A stretch of DNA of 29,251 nt from JBBDWJ01 sp040902925 (GCA_040902925.1 JBBDWJ010000166.1:1-29251); one strand, 5' to 3'. Shown: positions 1 through 7,956, counted from the stretch's first letter. Numbers and translations: made by a program. Notes: a model not told the origin generated them from the letters alone.

Positions 1-1
1 G

Positions 2-523
2 GGGCAGATCAACGCCGTCACGCCGGGCGATCTAGGCGAACATCCCCTGGTTCCAATCCGCGTCGAGCGCGATGGCGCTTCATCCAACTCGTTTACTCTG
101 ACGACGCACACGATAAGCCCGGGAATATTCCTGGCGGGTGCTTATCCCGTGGCTATCAACTCTGACGGAACGCTCAATTCGGCGGACAGCCCAGCCCCTC
201 CGGGCTCAGCGGTGACTGTCTTCGCCACCGGAGTCGGGGCCTTCTCACCGCCGCTCGCCGACGGCGAAATCGCGCCTCTCGAACCGCCTTTTCCAAGCGC
301 GCCGGGTATCGCCGAGGTCCAGATCGAGGCCAGCTTCGTGGCCTTGTTAGAGCCTCGCGCGGCGCCGATCACCTATGCCGGCGCGGCCCCCGGGGTCGTT
401 GCCGGGTTGGCTCAGATCAACTTCATCATTCCCATGGAGACGCCGGCCGGCACTTGGGAACTCAAGCTCAAGACCGCCGCAGGGGAACTGAGCGGCCCCG
501 CTCTGCTTGCGGTGGGGCCCTAA
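2..523 (+). CDS. C-terminal part of a secreted TIGR03437-type (Solibacter-family) protein; 5' end outside window
   Basis: An open frame runs in from the left edge and stops with TAA at 521-523, so only the last 173 residues are present. It starts with GQINAVTP and later shows SPGIF, a DGTLNS turn, FATGVGAFSP, and near the end YAGAAPGVVAGLAQINFIIP. The pairing of a 'QIN..P' strand with a closing 'YAGxxPG...QINFxxP' strand is typical of the TIGR03437 C-terminal domain, which is greatly expanded in Solibacter-like acidobacteria and sits at the end of secreted beta-rich proteins. The function of the domain is not known, and the upstream domains that would define this protein are missing. Internal ATG/GTG codons (for example 149) are not used as starts because the frame stays open and homologous-looking upstream of them. 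Confidence 0.8.
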   Translation, partial: GQINAVTPGDLGEHPLVPIRVERDGASSNSFTLTTHTISPGIFLAGAYPVAINSDGTLNSADSPAPPGSAVTVFATGVGAFSPPLADGEIAPLEPPFPSAPGIAEVQIEASFVALLEPRAAPITYAGAAPGVVAGLAQINFIIPMETPAGTWELKLKTAAGELSGPALLAVGP

Positions 524-652
524 CGCCTAAGCTCCAGTCTTCAACGTCCGCTGCCAACCGCTGCATCATGCCGCCCCATGCAACCCTGCAACCGGCCTCG
601 TTGAGGGCTGCGCCGTTTCCGTCTACCATAGGCGGTGGGAGGGTAGCCGAAG

Positions 653-1756
653 ATGCAACGACGCACTTTTCTTGGGGTGGCCGCCGCGCTGACGTTTGCT
701 CGTCCAACACGGGCCGCTTCGCGCCAGACCTCGATTTCTATCCACGAGGACCAGTTCTGGATCAACGGCCGCCCGACCTACGAGGGCCGCTTCTTCGAGG
801 GCGCCAAGATCGAAGGGCTGCTGATGCAGTCCCGCATGGTCAATGGCATCTTCGACGATTCCAATCCCGACACCGTGCACCTATGGCGCTATCCCGACAC
901 CGGCAAATGGGACGCCGATCGCAACACCAGCGAGTTCATCGCCGCCATGCCCGAATGGAGGCGTCACGGCCTGCTCAGCTTCACGCTCGGCATGCAGGGC
1001 GGCAGCCCGCAGGGCTATTCGCAGGACCAACCCTGGCGCAACAACTCGTTTCGTCCTGATGGATCGTTGCAGCCCGATTTCATGCGCCGCCTGGAGCGCA
1101 TCCTGGACCGCGCCGATGAGCTGGGAATGGTGTGCGTTCTAAACCTGTTCTACTTCGGCCAGGACGAACACTTCGAAAGCGACGACGCCGTGCGCCGCGC
1201 CGTGCGTGAGGCGGTGCAATGGGTGCTCGACAAAGGCTACGCCAACGTCCTGGTGGAAGTCGTCAACGAGTGCGACAACCGCAAATATGAGCAGCCGCTG
1301 ATGAAGAATGACCGCGTCCACGAGCTGATCCGCCTGGCTCAGTCGATCACCAAAGACGGCCGCCGGCTGCTGGTCTCGACCAGCTTCAACGGGCGCTCCA
1401 TCCCTTCAGGCAACGTCGTCGAAGCGGCTGACTATGTTCTGCTGCACGGCAACGGCGTCACCGATCCCGCCAACATCACCGCCATGGTCGAGCAGACGCG
1501 GCGTCTCAAAGAGTACCGGACCATGCCGGTGTTCTTCAATGAGGACGATCATTTCGACTTCGACAAGCCCGTGAACAACATGATGAACGCTATTCGCGCC
1601 TATGCTTCCTGGGGCTACTTCGATCCCGGCGCCGGCCGCGCCAGGGGTGCGGGGGACTACCACGAGGGCTACCAGAGCGTTCCGGTGAACTGGGGCATCA
1701 ATACCGAAACCAAGAAAGCTTACTTCGAGGCCGTCAAGAGGGTGACCGGGGCTTAG
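653..1756 (+). CDS. Secreted cellulase-like glycoside hydrolase (TIM barrel, clan GH-A type)
   Basis: The product is 367 residues. The ATG at 653 follows a good ribosome binding site (gggaggg, about 640-646). The N-terminus MQRRTFLGVAAALTF carries an RR and a hydrophobic stretch ending AAS, so export is likely, possibly through Tat although the twin-arginine motif is imperfect. The body looks like a (beta/alpha)8 barrel of the cellulase superfamily. VLVEVVNECDN places Asn205-Glu206 at the end of beta-4 (the usual acid/base), and PVFFNEDDH places Glu297 at the end of beta-7 (the usual nucleophile). The length fits a single catalytic domain with no binding module. It probably acts on beta-linked polysaccharide outside the cytoplasm, but the substrate cannot be read from sequence. 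It stands alone between a TIGR03437 protein and recR. The fold and the two glutamates are well supported; the exact family number is not. Confidence 0.75.
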   Translation: MQRRTFLGVAAALTFARPTRAASRQTSISIHEDQFWINGRPTYEGRFFEGAKIEGLLMQSRMVNGIFDDSNPDTVHLWRYPDTGKWDADRNTSEFIAAMPEWRRHGLLSFTLGMQGGSPQGYSQDQPWRNNSFRPDGSLQPDFMRRLERILDRADELGMVCVLNLFYFGQDEHFESDDAVRRAVREAVQWVLDKGYANVLVEVVNECDNRKYEQPLMKNDRVHELIRLAQSITKDGRRLLVSTSFNGRSIPSGNVVEAADYVLLHGNGVTDPANITAMVEQTRRLKEYRTMPVFFNEDDHFDFDKPVNNMMNAIRAYASWGYFDPGAGRARGAGDYHEGYQSVPVNWGINTETKKAYFEAVKRVTGA

Positions 1757-1842
1757 CCTGAAGTCCGGTTCGCGCGCTGCGGGGCCGTTGTGAGGGATAC
1801 TGAGACTCGCGCCGGCCGTCGAGCCCGGCCTCGAAACAAGCG

Positions 1843-2442
1843 ATGGAAGATCTCGCCAAACCAATGTCGCGCCTGGTGGACGAGCTGAAACGGCTGCCGG
1901 GCGTTGGTCAAAAATCCGCGCAGCGCATGGCGTTTCATCTTTTGGGCGCGCCCGCCGCCGACGCCGAGCGATTGGCCCAGGCCATCCTCGAGATGCGCGG
2001 CCGTATTCAGCTTTGCAGCCGTTGCAACAATATCTCGGAGGGCCCGCTGTGCGGGTTCTGCAACGATCCCAACCGCGATAAAAGCACGGTCTGCGTCGTC
2101 GAGCAGCCGAACAACATCATGATCATCGAGCGCACGCGGCAGTACAACGCCGGTTATCATGTGCTCCACGGCGCGCTCTCGCCGCTGCGCAACATCGGGC
2201 CCGAGGAGTTGAAGCTCAAGAATTTGCTCGAACGGCTGCGAGACGGCGAGGTCAAGGAAGTGATTCTCGCTACAAGCCCGACCACGGAAGGCCAGGCAAC
2301 GGCAGCGTATCTGGCGCGTCTACTCAAGCCGCTCGGCGTGCGCGTGACCCGCATCGGCATGGGGATTCCGATCGGCAGTGATCTGGAATTCATCGACGAA
2401 GCGACGATGCTGGAGTCGATGGAAGGGCGGCGGGAACTGTAA
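1843..2442 (+). CDS. recR: Recombination mediator protein RecR
   Basis: RecR works with RecO (and RecF) to load RecA onto SSB-coated single-stranded DNA during gap repair. The product is 199 residues, the usual length. In order it has the helix-hairpin-helix LKRLPGVGQKSAQRMAFHLL (about 15-34), a four-cysteine zinc site at Cys58, Cys61, Cys70 and Cys73 (CSRC...CGFC), a Toprim domain starting VVEQPNNIMIIE (85-96), ATSPTTEGQATA (143-154), and the terminal GIPIGSDLEFIDEATML block. The usual neighbours dnaX and the YbaB/EbfC gene are not present; it lies between a glycoside hydrolase and a gluconolactonase. A perfect 9-bp inverted repeat starts at the base immediately after the stop codon. Confidence 0.97.
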   Translation: MEDLAKPMSRLVDELKRLPGVGQKSAQRMAFHLLGAPAADAERLAQAILEMRGRIQLCSRCNNISEGPLCGFCNDPNRDKSTVCVVEQPNNIMIIERTRQYNAGYHVLHGALSPLRNIGPEELKLKNLLERLRDGEVKEVILATSPTTEGQATAAYLARLLKPLGVRVTRIGMGIPIGSDLEFIDEATMLESMEGRREL

Positions 2443-2462
2443 CACAGACAATCTTGTCTGTG
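2443..2462. repeat. Short hairpin repeat right after recR (cacagacaa/ttgtctgtg)
   Basis: A perfect 9-bp inverted repeat with a 2-nt centre (tc) begins at the base after the recR stop codon. A second, closely related hairpin with a gacagaca/tgtctgtc stem lies 63 nt further on, at 2526-2545. There is no T-run, so a classical terminator is unlikely. The shared acagaca...tgtctgt core suggests two copies of a small interspersed palindromic element. Confidence 0.6.
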
Positions 2463-2525
2463 ATCCTCCCGTTTTATGTACTCATGCAGGCTGCTCGAGT
2501 ACGCCGCGAAGGAAATTAGCTTGTA

Positions 2526-2545
2526 GACAGACAGGATTGTCTGTC
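2526..2545. repeat. Second copy of the acagaca/tgtctgt hairpin, upstream of the SMP-30 gene
   Basis: The 8-bp stem gacagaca (2526-2533) and tgtctgtc (2538-2545) enclose a 4-nt loop, and the element ends 11 nt before the ATG at 2557. It shares its core with the hairpin at 2443-2462. Its place just ahead of the start codon means it could fold in the leader RNA and affect translation, but it may equally be a passive repeat. Confidence 0.55.
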
Positions 2546-2556
2546 CCACTTCTACG

Positions 2557-3546
2557 ATGACAACAAGAGTGTGGCTGCGGATAGCTTTGTTCCTGGTGGT
2601 ACTCGGCCCGGCGGGCCTGTCGGCCGCCGATCCACCAATCCCCGCGGGCGCGGAACCCAAAAGTCTCGGCGCAATTGGCGCGGGAGAAGGCCCCGTCTGG
2701 CATCCTGACGGCTATCTGCTTTTCAGCGGCGACAATCGCATCACGCGGCGCGATAAAAACCACCGCACCGAAGTCTACCGGGAAAACGCCGGCTCGAATG
2801 GATTGCTGTTCGACCCGCAAGGCCGCTTGGTCGTCTGCGAAGCCCGCAATCGCCGGGTGACCCGTACCGAAACCGACGGCGAGATCACCGTCCTGGCGGA
2901 CAACTATCAGGGAAAGGCTTTCAACTCCCCCAACGACCTCACGATCGACTCCAAAGGCCGCATCTATTTCAGCGACCCTCGCTATGGAAACCGCGACAGC
3001 ATCGAGATGTTCGATGCCGCTGGCCGCGCCGTGGAAGGCGTCTACCGCATCGATTCGCCCGGCCAGGTGACCCGCGTCATTACTCATGAAGCCGACCGCC
3101 CCAACGGCGTGCTCGTTTCCGACGGCGACGAGTTCCTCTACGTGGCCGATAACAATAACAACAACGTTGGCGGGGCGCGCATTCTGTGGCGCTTCGATCT
3201 GCGCGCCGACGGGAGCGTCGATGCCCAGTCCAAGAAAAAAATCTTCGACTGGGAGGATGGCCGCGGACCCGACGGCCTCGAGATGGATCAACAGGGGCGT
3301 CTCTACGTGGCCGGTGGGCTCACCAAGCCAAATCCGCCGGCCGAGTCGGCGGACAAATTCAAGGGTGGCGTCTACGTGCTGTCGCCTGGGGGCGAGTTGC
3401 TGGCGTTTGTGGCGGTGCCGGTCGATGAGGTCACCAACGTGGCCTTTGGCGGTGACGACTGGAAGACTTTGTACATTACTGCCGGCGGTACGCTCTGGGC
3501 GATTCCGGTGACTGCGCCTGGACGCTCGCCGTTGAACTCCCGCTAG
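2557..3546 (+). CDS. Secreted SMP-30/gluconolactonase-family beta-propeller hydrolase
   Basis: The product is 329 residues, with a signal peptide MTTRVWLRIALFLVVLGPAGLSAA (cleavage near residue 24). The mature protein is a six-bladed propeller of the SMP-30 / gluconolactonase / LRE type. The metal-site positions are visible: Glu44 in GEGPVWHPDG, Asn126 in NSPNDLTID, Asn183 in RPNGVLVSDG and Asp239 in GPDGLEMD, each followed by the repeated 'GRIYFSD', 'EFLYVAD' and 'GRLYVAG' strands. Family members hydrolyse sugar lactones or other lactone and phosphoester substrates in a divalent-metal-dependent way. A periplasmic lactonase role in sugar oxidation is plausible, and the substrate is inferred only. 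No clear Shine-Dalgarno is seen, and a hairpin repeat occupies the leader. Confidence 0.85.
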   Translation: MTTRVWLRIALFLVVLGPAGLSAADPPIPAGAEPKSLGAIGAGEGPVWHPDGYLLFSGDNRITRRDKNHRTEVYRENAGSNGLLFDPQGRLVVCEARNRRVTRTETDGEITVLADNYQGKAFNSPNDLTIDSKGRIYFSDPRYGNRDSIEMFDAAGRAVEGVYRIDSPGQVTRVITHEADRPNGVLVSDGDEFLYVADNNNNNVGGARILWRFDLRADGSVDAQSKKKIFDWEDGRGPDGLEMDQQGRLYVAGGLTKPNPPAESADKFKGGVYVLSPGGELLAFVAVPVDEVTNVAFGGDDWKTLYITAGGTLWAIPVTAPGRSPLNSR

Positions 3547-3665
3547 CGGGGGAGTGCTGGACGGCCCTCCCCTGGGCCGGACTTCGCCGATCCCAAGGCG
3601 CATCAGATCTTCGAGCAACCGCTATCAAAGCTATCTGGTAACCCTCGCCGTTTCACAGCTTAGGA

Positions 3666-3681
3666 CAGGCGAGAGCGCCTG
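3666..3681. repeat. caggcg/cgcctg hairpin, probable interspersed palindrome
   Basis: A perfect 6-bp stem with an agag loop, flanked by tagg on the left and ccta on the right, which partly extends the symmetry. It lies downstream of the SMP-30 gene but has no T-tract. Confidence 0.45.
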
Positions 3682-3723
3682 CCCCTACGGGTAATTGTCC
3701 CTGCCGGCCAATCCGTGCTGGCG

Positions 3724-3779
3724 CGGTCTATCTAATGCATAGACCGGATTTGTCTCACCCGCTCCCTCTCGGCTACACT
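3724..3779 (+). promoter_or_regulatory. Operator-like inverted repeat and sigma70-type promoter for the ROK kinase gene
   Basis: A perfect 8-bp inverted repeat, cggtctat (3724-3731) and atagaccg (3739-3746), lies 3 nt upstream of a -35-like TTGTCT (3750-3755). An 18-nt spacer leads to a -10-like TACACT (3774-3779), which ends 16 nt before the ATG at 3796. The arrangement suggests a regulator site just upstream of the promoter. Boxes were matched by eye. Confidence 0.45.
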
Positions 3780-3795
3780 CGGACACAGGAATATC

Positions 3796-4494
3796 ATGGG
3801 TAACGGTCTACGGACTCTTTCAATCGATATCGGTGGTTCGGGGATAAAGACCTTTGTGCTCGATGAGCAGGGCAATCCGCTCACCGAGCGCTTACGAGAG
3901 CCAACTCCCGAAAAGCCGACTCCCGACGCCGTGCTGCAGGTGCTGAGCGGGCTCATCGATAAGCAGGGCGAGTTCGACCGCATCTCGGTCGGCTTTCCAG
4001 GTGTGGTGCGCTGCGGGGAGATTCGTTCGGCGGTGAATCTCGACCCATCGTGGATCGGCTTCAACCTCGCCGACGCGCTCAGCCAGGCCTTAGGAAAGCC
4101 GACGCGCGTGGCAAACGACGCCGACGTGCAAGGGCTGGCCGCGATCGAGGGCAAAGGGGTCGAGCTTGTGCTGACGCTCGGCACCGGCCTGGGGTCGGCG
4201 TTGTTTACCGACGGTCATCTGGTGCCGAACCTCGAGATGGGCCATCATCCGTTCCGCAAGGGACGTACCTATGAGGAGTATCTAGGAGCGGCGAGTCTCG
4301 AAGCCAAGGGCAAGAAAAAGTGGAACGGATACCTGCAAGAGGCGATCGTTAATCTCGAGCGGCTGTTTAGCTACCGTATGCTCTATCTGGGCGGCGGCAA
4401 CGCCAAGAGGATCGAGATCGATCTGCCGCCGAACGCCACGACGGTGCCGAATGTGACTGGGCTGCTCGGCGGTATTGCCCTGTGGCACGATTGA
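3796..4494 (+). CDS. ppgK: ROK-family kinase, probably polyphosphate glucokinase
   Basis: The product is 232 residues, short for a ROK protein but normal for polyphosphate glucokinases, which phosphorylate glucose from polyphosphate (and often ATP). The N-terminal phosphate-binding motif is DIGGSGIK (residues 11-18). The catalytic Asp lies in VANDAD (105-110), the second phosphate motif is LTLGTGLGSALF (127-138), and the sugar-binding segment EMGHH (147-151) is followed by a YEEYLGA motif. The cysteine zinc signature of ROK repressors and fructokinases is absent, as is any DNA-binding domain. It is a cytoplasmic enzyme feeding glucose into glycolysis. It is monocistronic, with its own likely promoter. 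Assignment to the polyphosphate-using branch is inferred from DIGGSGIK, EMGHH and length. Confidence 0.8.
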   Translation: MGNGLRTLSIDIGGSGIKTFVLDEQGNPLTERLREPTPEKPTPDAVLQVLSGLIDKQGEFDRISVGFPGVVRCGEIRSAVNLDPSWIGFNLADALSQALGKPTRVANDADVQGLAAIEGKGVELVLTLGTGLGSALFTDGHLVPNLEMGHHPFRKGRTYEEYLGAASLEAKGKKKWNGYLQEAIVNLERLFSYRMLYLGGGNAKRIEIDLPPNATTVPNVTGLLGGIALWHD

Positions 4495-4599
4495 TCCTCT
4501 CTCGTCCGGCGCGAGCCCGTCGTCAAACCGGCGCCTCGTCCCCATCAATTCGACGGTTCGTTCGTTTAGCCCCGGCGGGGCGGTCCCATCGAATAGCCT

Positions 4600-4613
4600 A
4601 CGGCTTCAGCCGT
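4600..4613. repeat. acggct/agccgt palindrome in the ppgK-pspC gap
   Basis: A 6-bp perfect inverted repeat around a tc centre, embedded in tagcctacggcttcagccgtggga. It looks like a small interspersed palindrome often met in acidobacterial and planctomycete intergenic DNA. The rest of 4495-4765 shows no gene. Confidence 0.4.
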
Positions 4614-4765
4614 GGGAACTGACCCAATACCAAACAAGACCTGGAAGGGCGATACAAGTAACCAACGTGGGGCCGCACGGAACCTGGGTTCATTTTCTCC
4701 GTATCTTAACTGCTAGGCCGAGGAAGGCCGGCCTGCCTTCCAGGCTCAGGAGGTCGTAAGCCCAA

Positions 4766-4993
4766 ATGCCCAGATCCAATCCCTTACATCGTTCGCGGCG
4801 GAACCGCTGGATCGGCGGCGTCTGCGGCGGTCTGGCCGAGTGGCTCGGCTGGAGTCCGCTGCTGGTGCGCTTCCTCTATGTGGTAGGTTCGATTGTTTCC
4901 GTCGGATTTCCCGGCAGCGTCGCCTACATCATTCTGTGGATCATCATGCCGCTCGAGCCGCGCGAAGCGACGTTCTCGCCCCGCAGGGTCTAG
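4766..4993 (+). CDS. PspC-domain small membrane protein
   Basis: The product is 75 residues. After a basic N-terminus it has the PspC signature RWIGGVCGGLAEWLGWSPLLVRFLYV (about 14-39), then a hydrophobic segment around residues 36-62 ending in ILWIIMPLE. PspC proteins are inner-membrane components first known from the phage-shock response. Small single-domain forms are common and may sense or stabilise the membrane. No pspA or pspF is present. The caggagg at about 4746-4752 is rather far from the ATG (13 nt), so it may be only part of the initiation signal. Confidence 0.85.
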   Translation: MPRSNPLHRSRRNRWIGGVCGGLAEWLGWSPLLVRFLYVVGSIVSVGFPGSVAYIILWIIMPLEPREATFSPRRV

Positions 4994-5117
4994 CCGGGCC
5001 CATGTGAGGGCGATGAAACCAGCAAACCCCTGGTGCGGATGCGCGTCTAACCGGATTTGGCGAGGGGCGCCGGACGGCCGAGGGCCCAGCCCGAGCGGGC
5101 GAGGGAGACAGACGACC

Positions 5118-7541
5118 ATGCAAGACAGCCTTTATCGGGATGTGCGCTACGCGTTTCGCACGCTGGGCCGCGAGCCCGGTTTCTTCGCCGTCGCTGTGCT
5201 GATTATCGGCCTGGGCATCGGCGCGACGACGGCGATGTTTAGCGTCGTCAACCCCATCCTTCTGCAGCAGCTTCCGTTCCAGCAGCCCGAGCGGCTGGTC
5301 CGCGTGGCCAATACCGGTAGCGGCGGGCTTTCGTCGGTTACCTCCCGCGCTTCGAATCTGCGCGACTGGCGGCGGCTGAGCGAGTCGTTCGAAGACATCG
5401 CCGGATATTTCGCGTTCTTCGACTACGGCAGCTACAACCTCGTTGGCCAGGGCGAGCCGGAGCGGCTGGTTGGCGTTGGCGTCACCGAAAATTTCCTGCC
5501 GCTGCTCGGCGTGCAGCCGCAGCTCGGCCGAAATTTTGTCAGCGAAGAGTGCATCTGGAACGGGCGCCCTGCCGCTTTGCTCACGCACAGCTTGTGGGAG
5601 CGGCGGTTCGCGTCTGACCCCGCGATCGTCGGTCAGTCGATCACGCTCAACGACAAGCCCACAACCGTTGTCGGAGTGCTGCCCGCGTCGTTTGATTTCG
5701 CGAGCGTGTTTTCGCCTGGCTCGCGCATCGACATGCTGACTCCCTTCCCGGTGGCGGATGAAACCGACCGCTGGGGCAACACCCTGGCGGTCATCGGACG
5801 GCTCAAACCCGGCGTCACGATCGGCAGCGCGCAAGCGGAGCTGGATCTTATCAATGCGCGATTGAAGGCGGAAGACGAGGGACGCTGGGGACTCGGCGCG
5901 GCCGTCAGCGGCCTCCAGGAGCACCTCACCGGGCGCTTTCGCCAGGCGCTGCTCGTGCTCACCGGGGCGGTCGGTTTGGTGCTTTTGATCGCCTGCACGA
6001 ATCTTTCGAATCTGCTGCTGTCGCGCGCGGCTTCGCGCCGTAAAGAGGTCGCCATTCGCAGCGCGCTCGGCGCCGGCCGCTACCGGCTGATTCGCCAGAT
6101 GCTTACCGAAAGTCTGGTGCTTTCCGGTTGTGGCGCGGTTCTAGGCGTCGCGATCGCGTTTGCCGTGACTCGCGGCGTCGCGGCCACTAGCGCCGTCAGT
6201 ATTCCTTTGTTACACGCCGCGCAGGTCGACGCGACCGCGCTTGGGTTCACGCTGCTCATCGCGGTATCCACGGGCTTATTGTTCGGGATCGTGCCCGCGC
6301 TTCAGATTTCTGGCGCGGATGAGCATGACGCTCTGCGCGACTCGTCACGGGGCTCGAGTGAAGGCAAGGGTCGCGCCTGGGTTCGTAGCGCGCTGGTCGT
6401 TTCCGAAGTCGCCCTCGCTTGCGTGCTGCTGGTCGGAGCGGGCTTGCTGCTGCGAAGCTTCATGACCGTGCTCGATGTCGACCTCGGTTTCCAGCCGGAG
6501 CAAGCCGTCGCCTGGAGGGTAGACGTTGGAGATCGCTTTAACGACGCCGGTCCGGGTCAGCGCGTTGCGTTTTACGAACGCCTCGTGGCCTCGTTCAAGG
6601 CCGTGCCCGGCGTAGAGTCGGTCGGGCTTACCGACACGCTGCCGTTGGGACGCAACCGCGGCTGGGGCATTCGCGCCAAGGGTGTGGACTATCCCGAAGG
6701 CGGTCCCGGCGCGCAGCCCCGCATGGTCGATCACGGCTATATCGAGGCGATGCGCATTCCGGTCATCAAGGGCCGCAGTTTCAACGAATACGATACGCGC
6801 GATACCGAACGAGTCATGGTGATCAACGAGGCCGCGGCGGAAAGGTTGTGGCCCGGTCAGGACCCCATCGGCCAGGTCGCCATGGTAGGCAACAACCAAG
6901 AGTGGCGCATCATCGGTGTCGTTCAGAACGTCCGTCACAGCTCGCTCGAAGAAGAGTCAGGCAACGAGATGTACATGAACATCCGCCAGCAAGGGGATTG
7001 GGGCGCAATCGATGTCGTGGTGCGCACGAAGATGCCGGTCGAATCGATCGCGCCCGGTATTCGCGCTGCGCTGCGATCGCTTGACCCCACTCTGCCGACC
7101 AGCGACTTCCAGACGCTCGGCCAGATCGTCGATCGCGCCGTGTCGCCGCGGCGGTTTGTCCTGTTGCTGCTGGGTGCCTTCACTGCCGTCGCGCTGCTGC
7201 TGGCGTCGCTGGGCATCTACGGTGTCGTCTCGTACTCGGTCAGCCAGCGGACGCAGGAAATTGGCATTCGAATGGCGCTGGGCGCGTCGTCCACGAGTGT
7301 TCGCTGGCGCGTTCTAAAGAAAACGCTGGTGCTCGCTTCGCTGGGTATCGCGATCGGGGCCGCCGGCTCGTTCGCGATGGCGCGCCTGATCGGATCGCTG
7401 CTCTACGGCGTCGACCCTGCCGACCCGCTGACGTTCGCGGCAATGACAGTCGTGCTGGCGCTGATTGCTCTGCTGGCGGGTTACCTTCCGGCTCGCCGCG
7501 CTTCACAGATCGACCCCATGTCGGTGCTGCGCTCGGCATAG
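5118..7541 (+). CDS. MacB/FtsX-type ABC transporter permease (duplicated orphan permease, ADOP)
   Basis: The product is 807 residues from the ATG at 5118, preceded by gagggaga. The open frame extends to 4893, but that part overlaps the PspC gene and has no family similarity, so 5118 is preferred. The start MQDSLYRDVRYAFRTLGREPGF is the usual opening of these proteins, followed by a membrane helix (about 20-42) and a first periplasmic MacB-like domain. A first FtsX domain (about 275-400) contains RRKEVAIRSALGAGRYRLIRQMLTES. A second periplasmic domain and a second FtsX domain (about 680-805) contain RTQEIGIRMALGAS. The internal duplication and the lack of an adjacent ATPase gene define the acidobacterial orphan permease group. 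Substrate and partner ATPase are unknown; macrolide, lipoprotein or peptide export are family possibilities. Confidence 0.92.
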   Translation: MQDSLYRDVRYAFRTLGREPGFFAVAVLIIGLGIGATTAMFSVVNPILLQQLPFQQPERLVRVANTGSGGLSSVTSRASNLRDWRRLSESFEDIAGYFAFFDYGSYNLVGQGEPERLVGVGVTENFLPLLGVQPQLGRNFVSEECIWNGRPAALLTHSLWERRFASDPAIVGQSITLNDKPTTVVGVLPASFDFASVFSPGSRIDMLTPFPVADETDRWGNTLAVIGRLKPGVTIGSAQAELDLINARLKAEDEGRWGLGAAVSGLQEHLTGRFRQALLVLTGAVGLVLLIACTNLSNLLLSRAASRRKEVAIRSALGAGRYRLIRQMLTESLVLSGCGAVLGVAIAFAVTRGVAATSAVSIPLLHAAQVDATALGFTLLIAVSTGLLFGIVPALQISGADEHDALRDSSRGSSEGKGRAWVRSALVVSEVALACVLLVGAGLLLRSFMTVLDVDLGFQPEQAVAWRVDVGDRFNDAGPGQRVAFYERLVASFKAVPGVESVGLTDTLPLGRNRGWGIRAKGVDYPEGGPGAQPRMVDHGYIEAMRIPVIKGRSFNEYDTRDTERVMVINEAAAERLWPGQDPIGQVAMVGNNQEWRIIGVVQNVRHSSLEEESGNEMYMNIRQQGDWGAIDVVVRTKMPVESIAPGIRAALRSLDPTLPTSDFQTLGQIVDRAVSPRRFVLLLLGAFTAVALLLASLGIYGVVSYSVSQRTQEIGIRMALGASSTSVRWRVLKKTLVLASLGIAIGAAGSFAMARLIGSLLYGVDPADPLTFAAMTVVLALIALLAGYLPARRASQIDPMSVLRSA

Positions 7542-7568
7542 CGCCGCGCATCGCAAATTAGCTTGAGT

Positions 7569-7632
7569 GGGACAGTCACCCGACCTCTCAGGTTCCGTCT
7601 AAGGGCAGACTGTTAGAGCGGGTGACTGTCCC
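7569..7632. repeat. 64-nt element with 14-bp terminal inverted repeats (gggacagtcacccg/cgggtgactgtccc)
   Basis: The left arm at 7569-7582 and right arm at 7619-7632 are perfect reverse complements. The internal 36 nt (from acctctcagg to tgttagag) could form a small inner hairpin. It carries no coding capacity and looks like a non-autonomous palindromic (REP/MITE-like) element. Partial copies of the same terminus occur at 23503-23516 and 26614-26636. Confidence 0.75.
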
Positions 7633-7660
7633 CAACCGGCACCCAACCGGCACCCAACCC
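7631..7660. repeat. Tandem 11-nt repeat (aaccggcaccc)
   Basis: Two complete 11-nt copies at 7634-7644 and 7645-7655, with a partial third, directly abut the right arm of the inverted-repeat element. Confidence 0.6.
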
Positions 7661-7687
7661 TCAGGCGCTACCGGCTATACTCAGCAA

Positions 7688-7951
7688 ATGGAATCCATTC
7701 AGGTGATCCTGAGTATTTCCGTGCCTACGATGGCCGTTCTCGTGGGCATTCTCATCAACAATTCGCGGTTGGGCGATCTTCGCGCACACATGGATGCGCG
7801 CTTTTCTGAAGTCGATAGACGCTTCGGCGAAGTCGACAAGCATCTCCGCGCGCTCGAAAAACTCTTCGACGAAAAACTCCTTCGAGTCGAACAGGTCATC
7901 GACGCGCGCCTCAGCAGCATCGAAGAAGACCTCGAAGGGATGCGGCACTGA
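7688..7951 (+). CDS. Small membrane-anchored coiled-coil protein
   Basis: The product is 87 residues from the ATG at 7688. An in-frame GTG at 7622 lies inside the inverted-repeat element and is rejected as a start. Residues about 4-24 (IQVILSISVPTMAVLVGILI) form one membrane helix. The rest is charged with heptad-like spacing (RFSEVDRRFGEVDKHLRALEKL), predicting a coiled coil. No enzyme motif is present. Similar small helix-plus-coil ORFs are common in acidobacteria, often near interspersed repeats, and have no known role. A TATACT hexamer at 7676-7681 ends only 6 nt before the ATG, so a leaderless mRNA is possible. Confidence 0.65.
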   Translation: MESIQVILSISVPTMAVLVGILINNSRLGDLRAHMDARFSEVDRRFGEVDKHLRALEKLFDEKLLRVEQVIDARLSSIEEDLEGMRH

Positions 7952-7956
7952 CGGCT

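Larger units (their letters stand above)
3547..3795. other. Intergenic region with interspersed hairpin, operator-like repeat and ppgK promoter
   Basis: About 250 nt without a convincing gene. It holds a caggcg-agag-cgcctg hairpin at 3666-3681 inside a taggacaggcg...cgcctgcccctac context that looks like an interspersed acidobacterial repeat, an 8-bp inverted repeat at 3724-3746, and a sigma70-like promoter at 3750-3779. Confidence 0.5.

Noticed and set aside
2482..3618. Minus-strand frame of 378 codons over the SMP-30 gene
   Set aside because: No recognisable motifs, and it is antisense to a gene with complete family signatures.
4893..5117. Upstream in-frame extension of the FtsX permease
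   Set aside because: It overlaps the PspC gene, has no ribosome site or similarity, and the family starts with the MQDSLYRDVRYAF segment at 5118.
4944..5924. Minus-strand frame of 326 codons opposite the permease N-terminus
   Set aside because: No motif or start signal; it is a shadow of the plus-strand permease.
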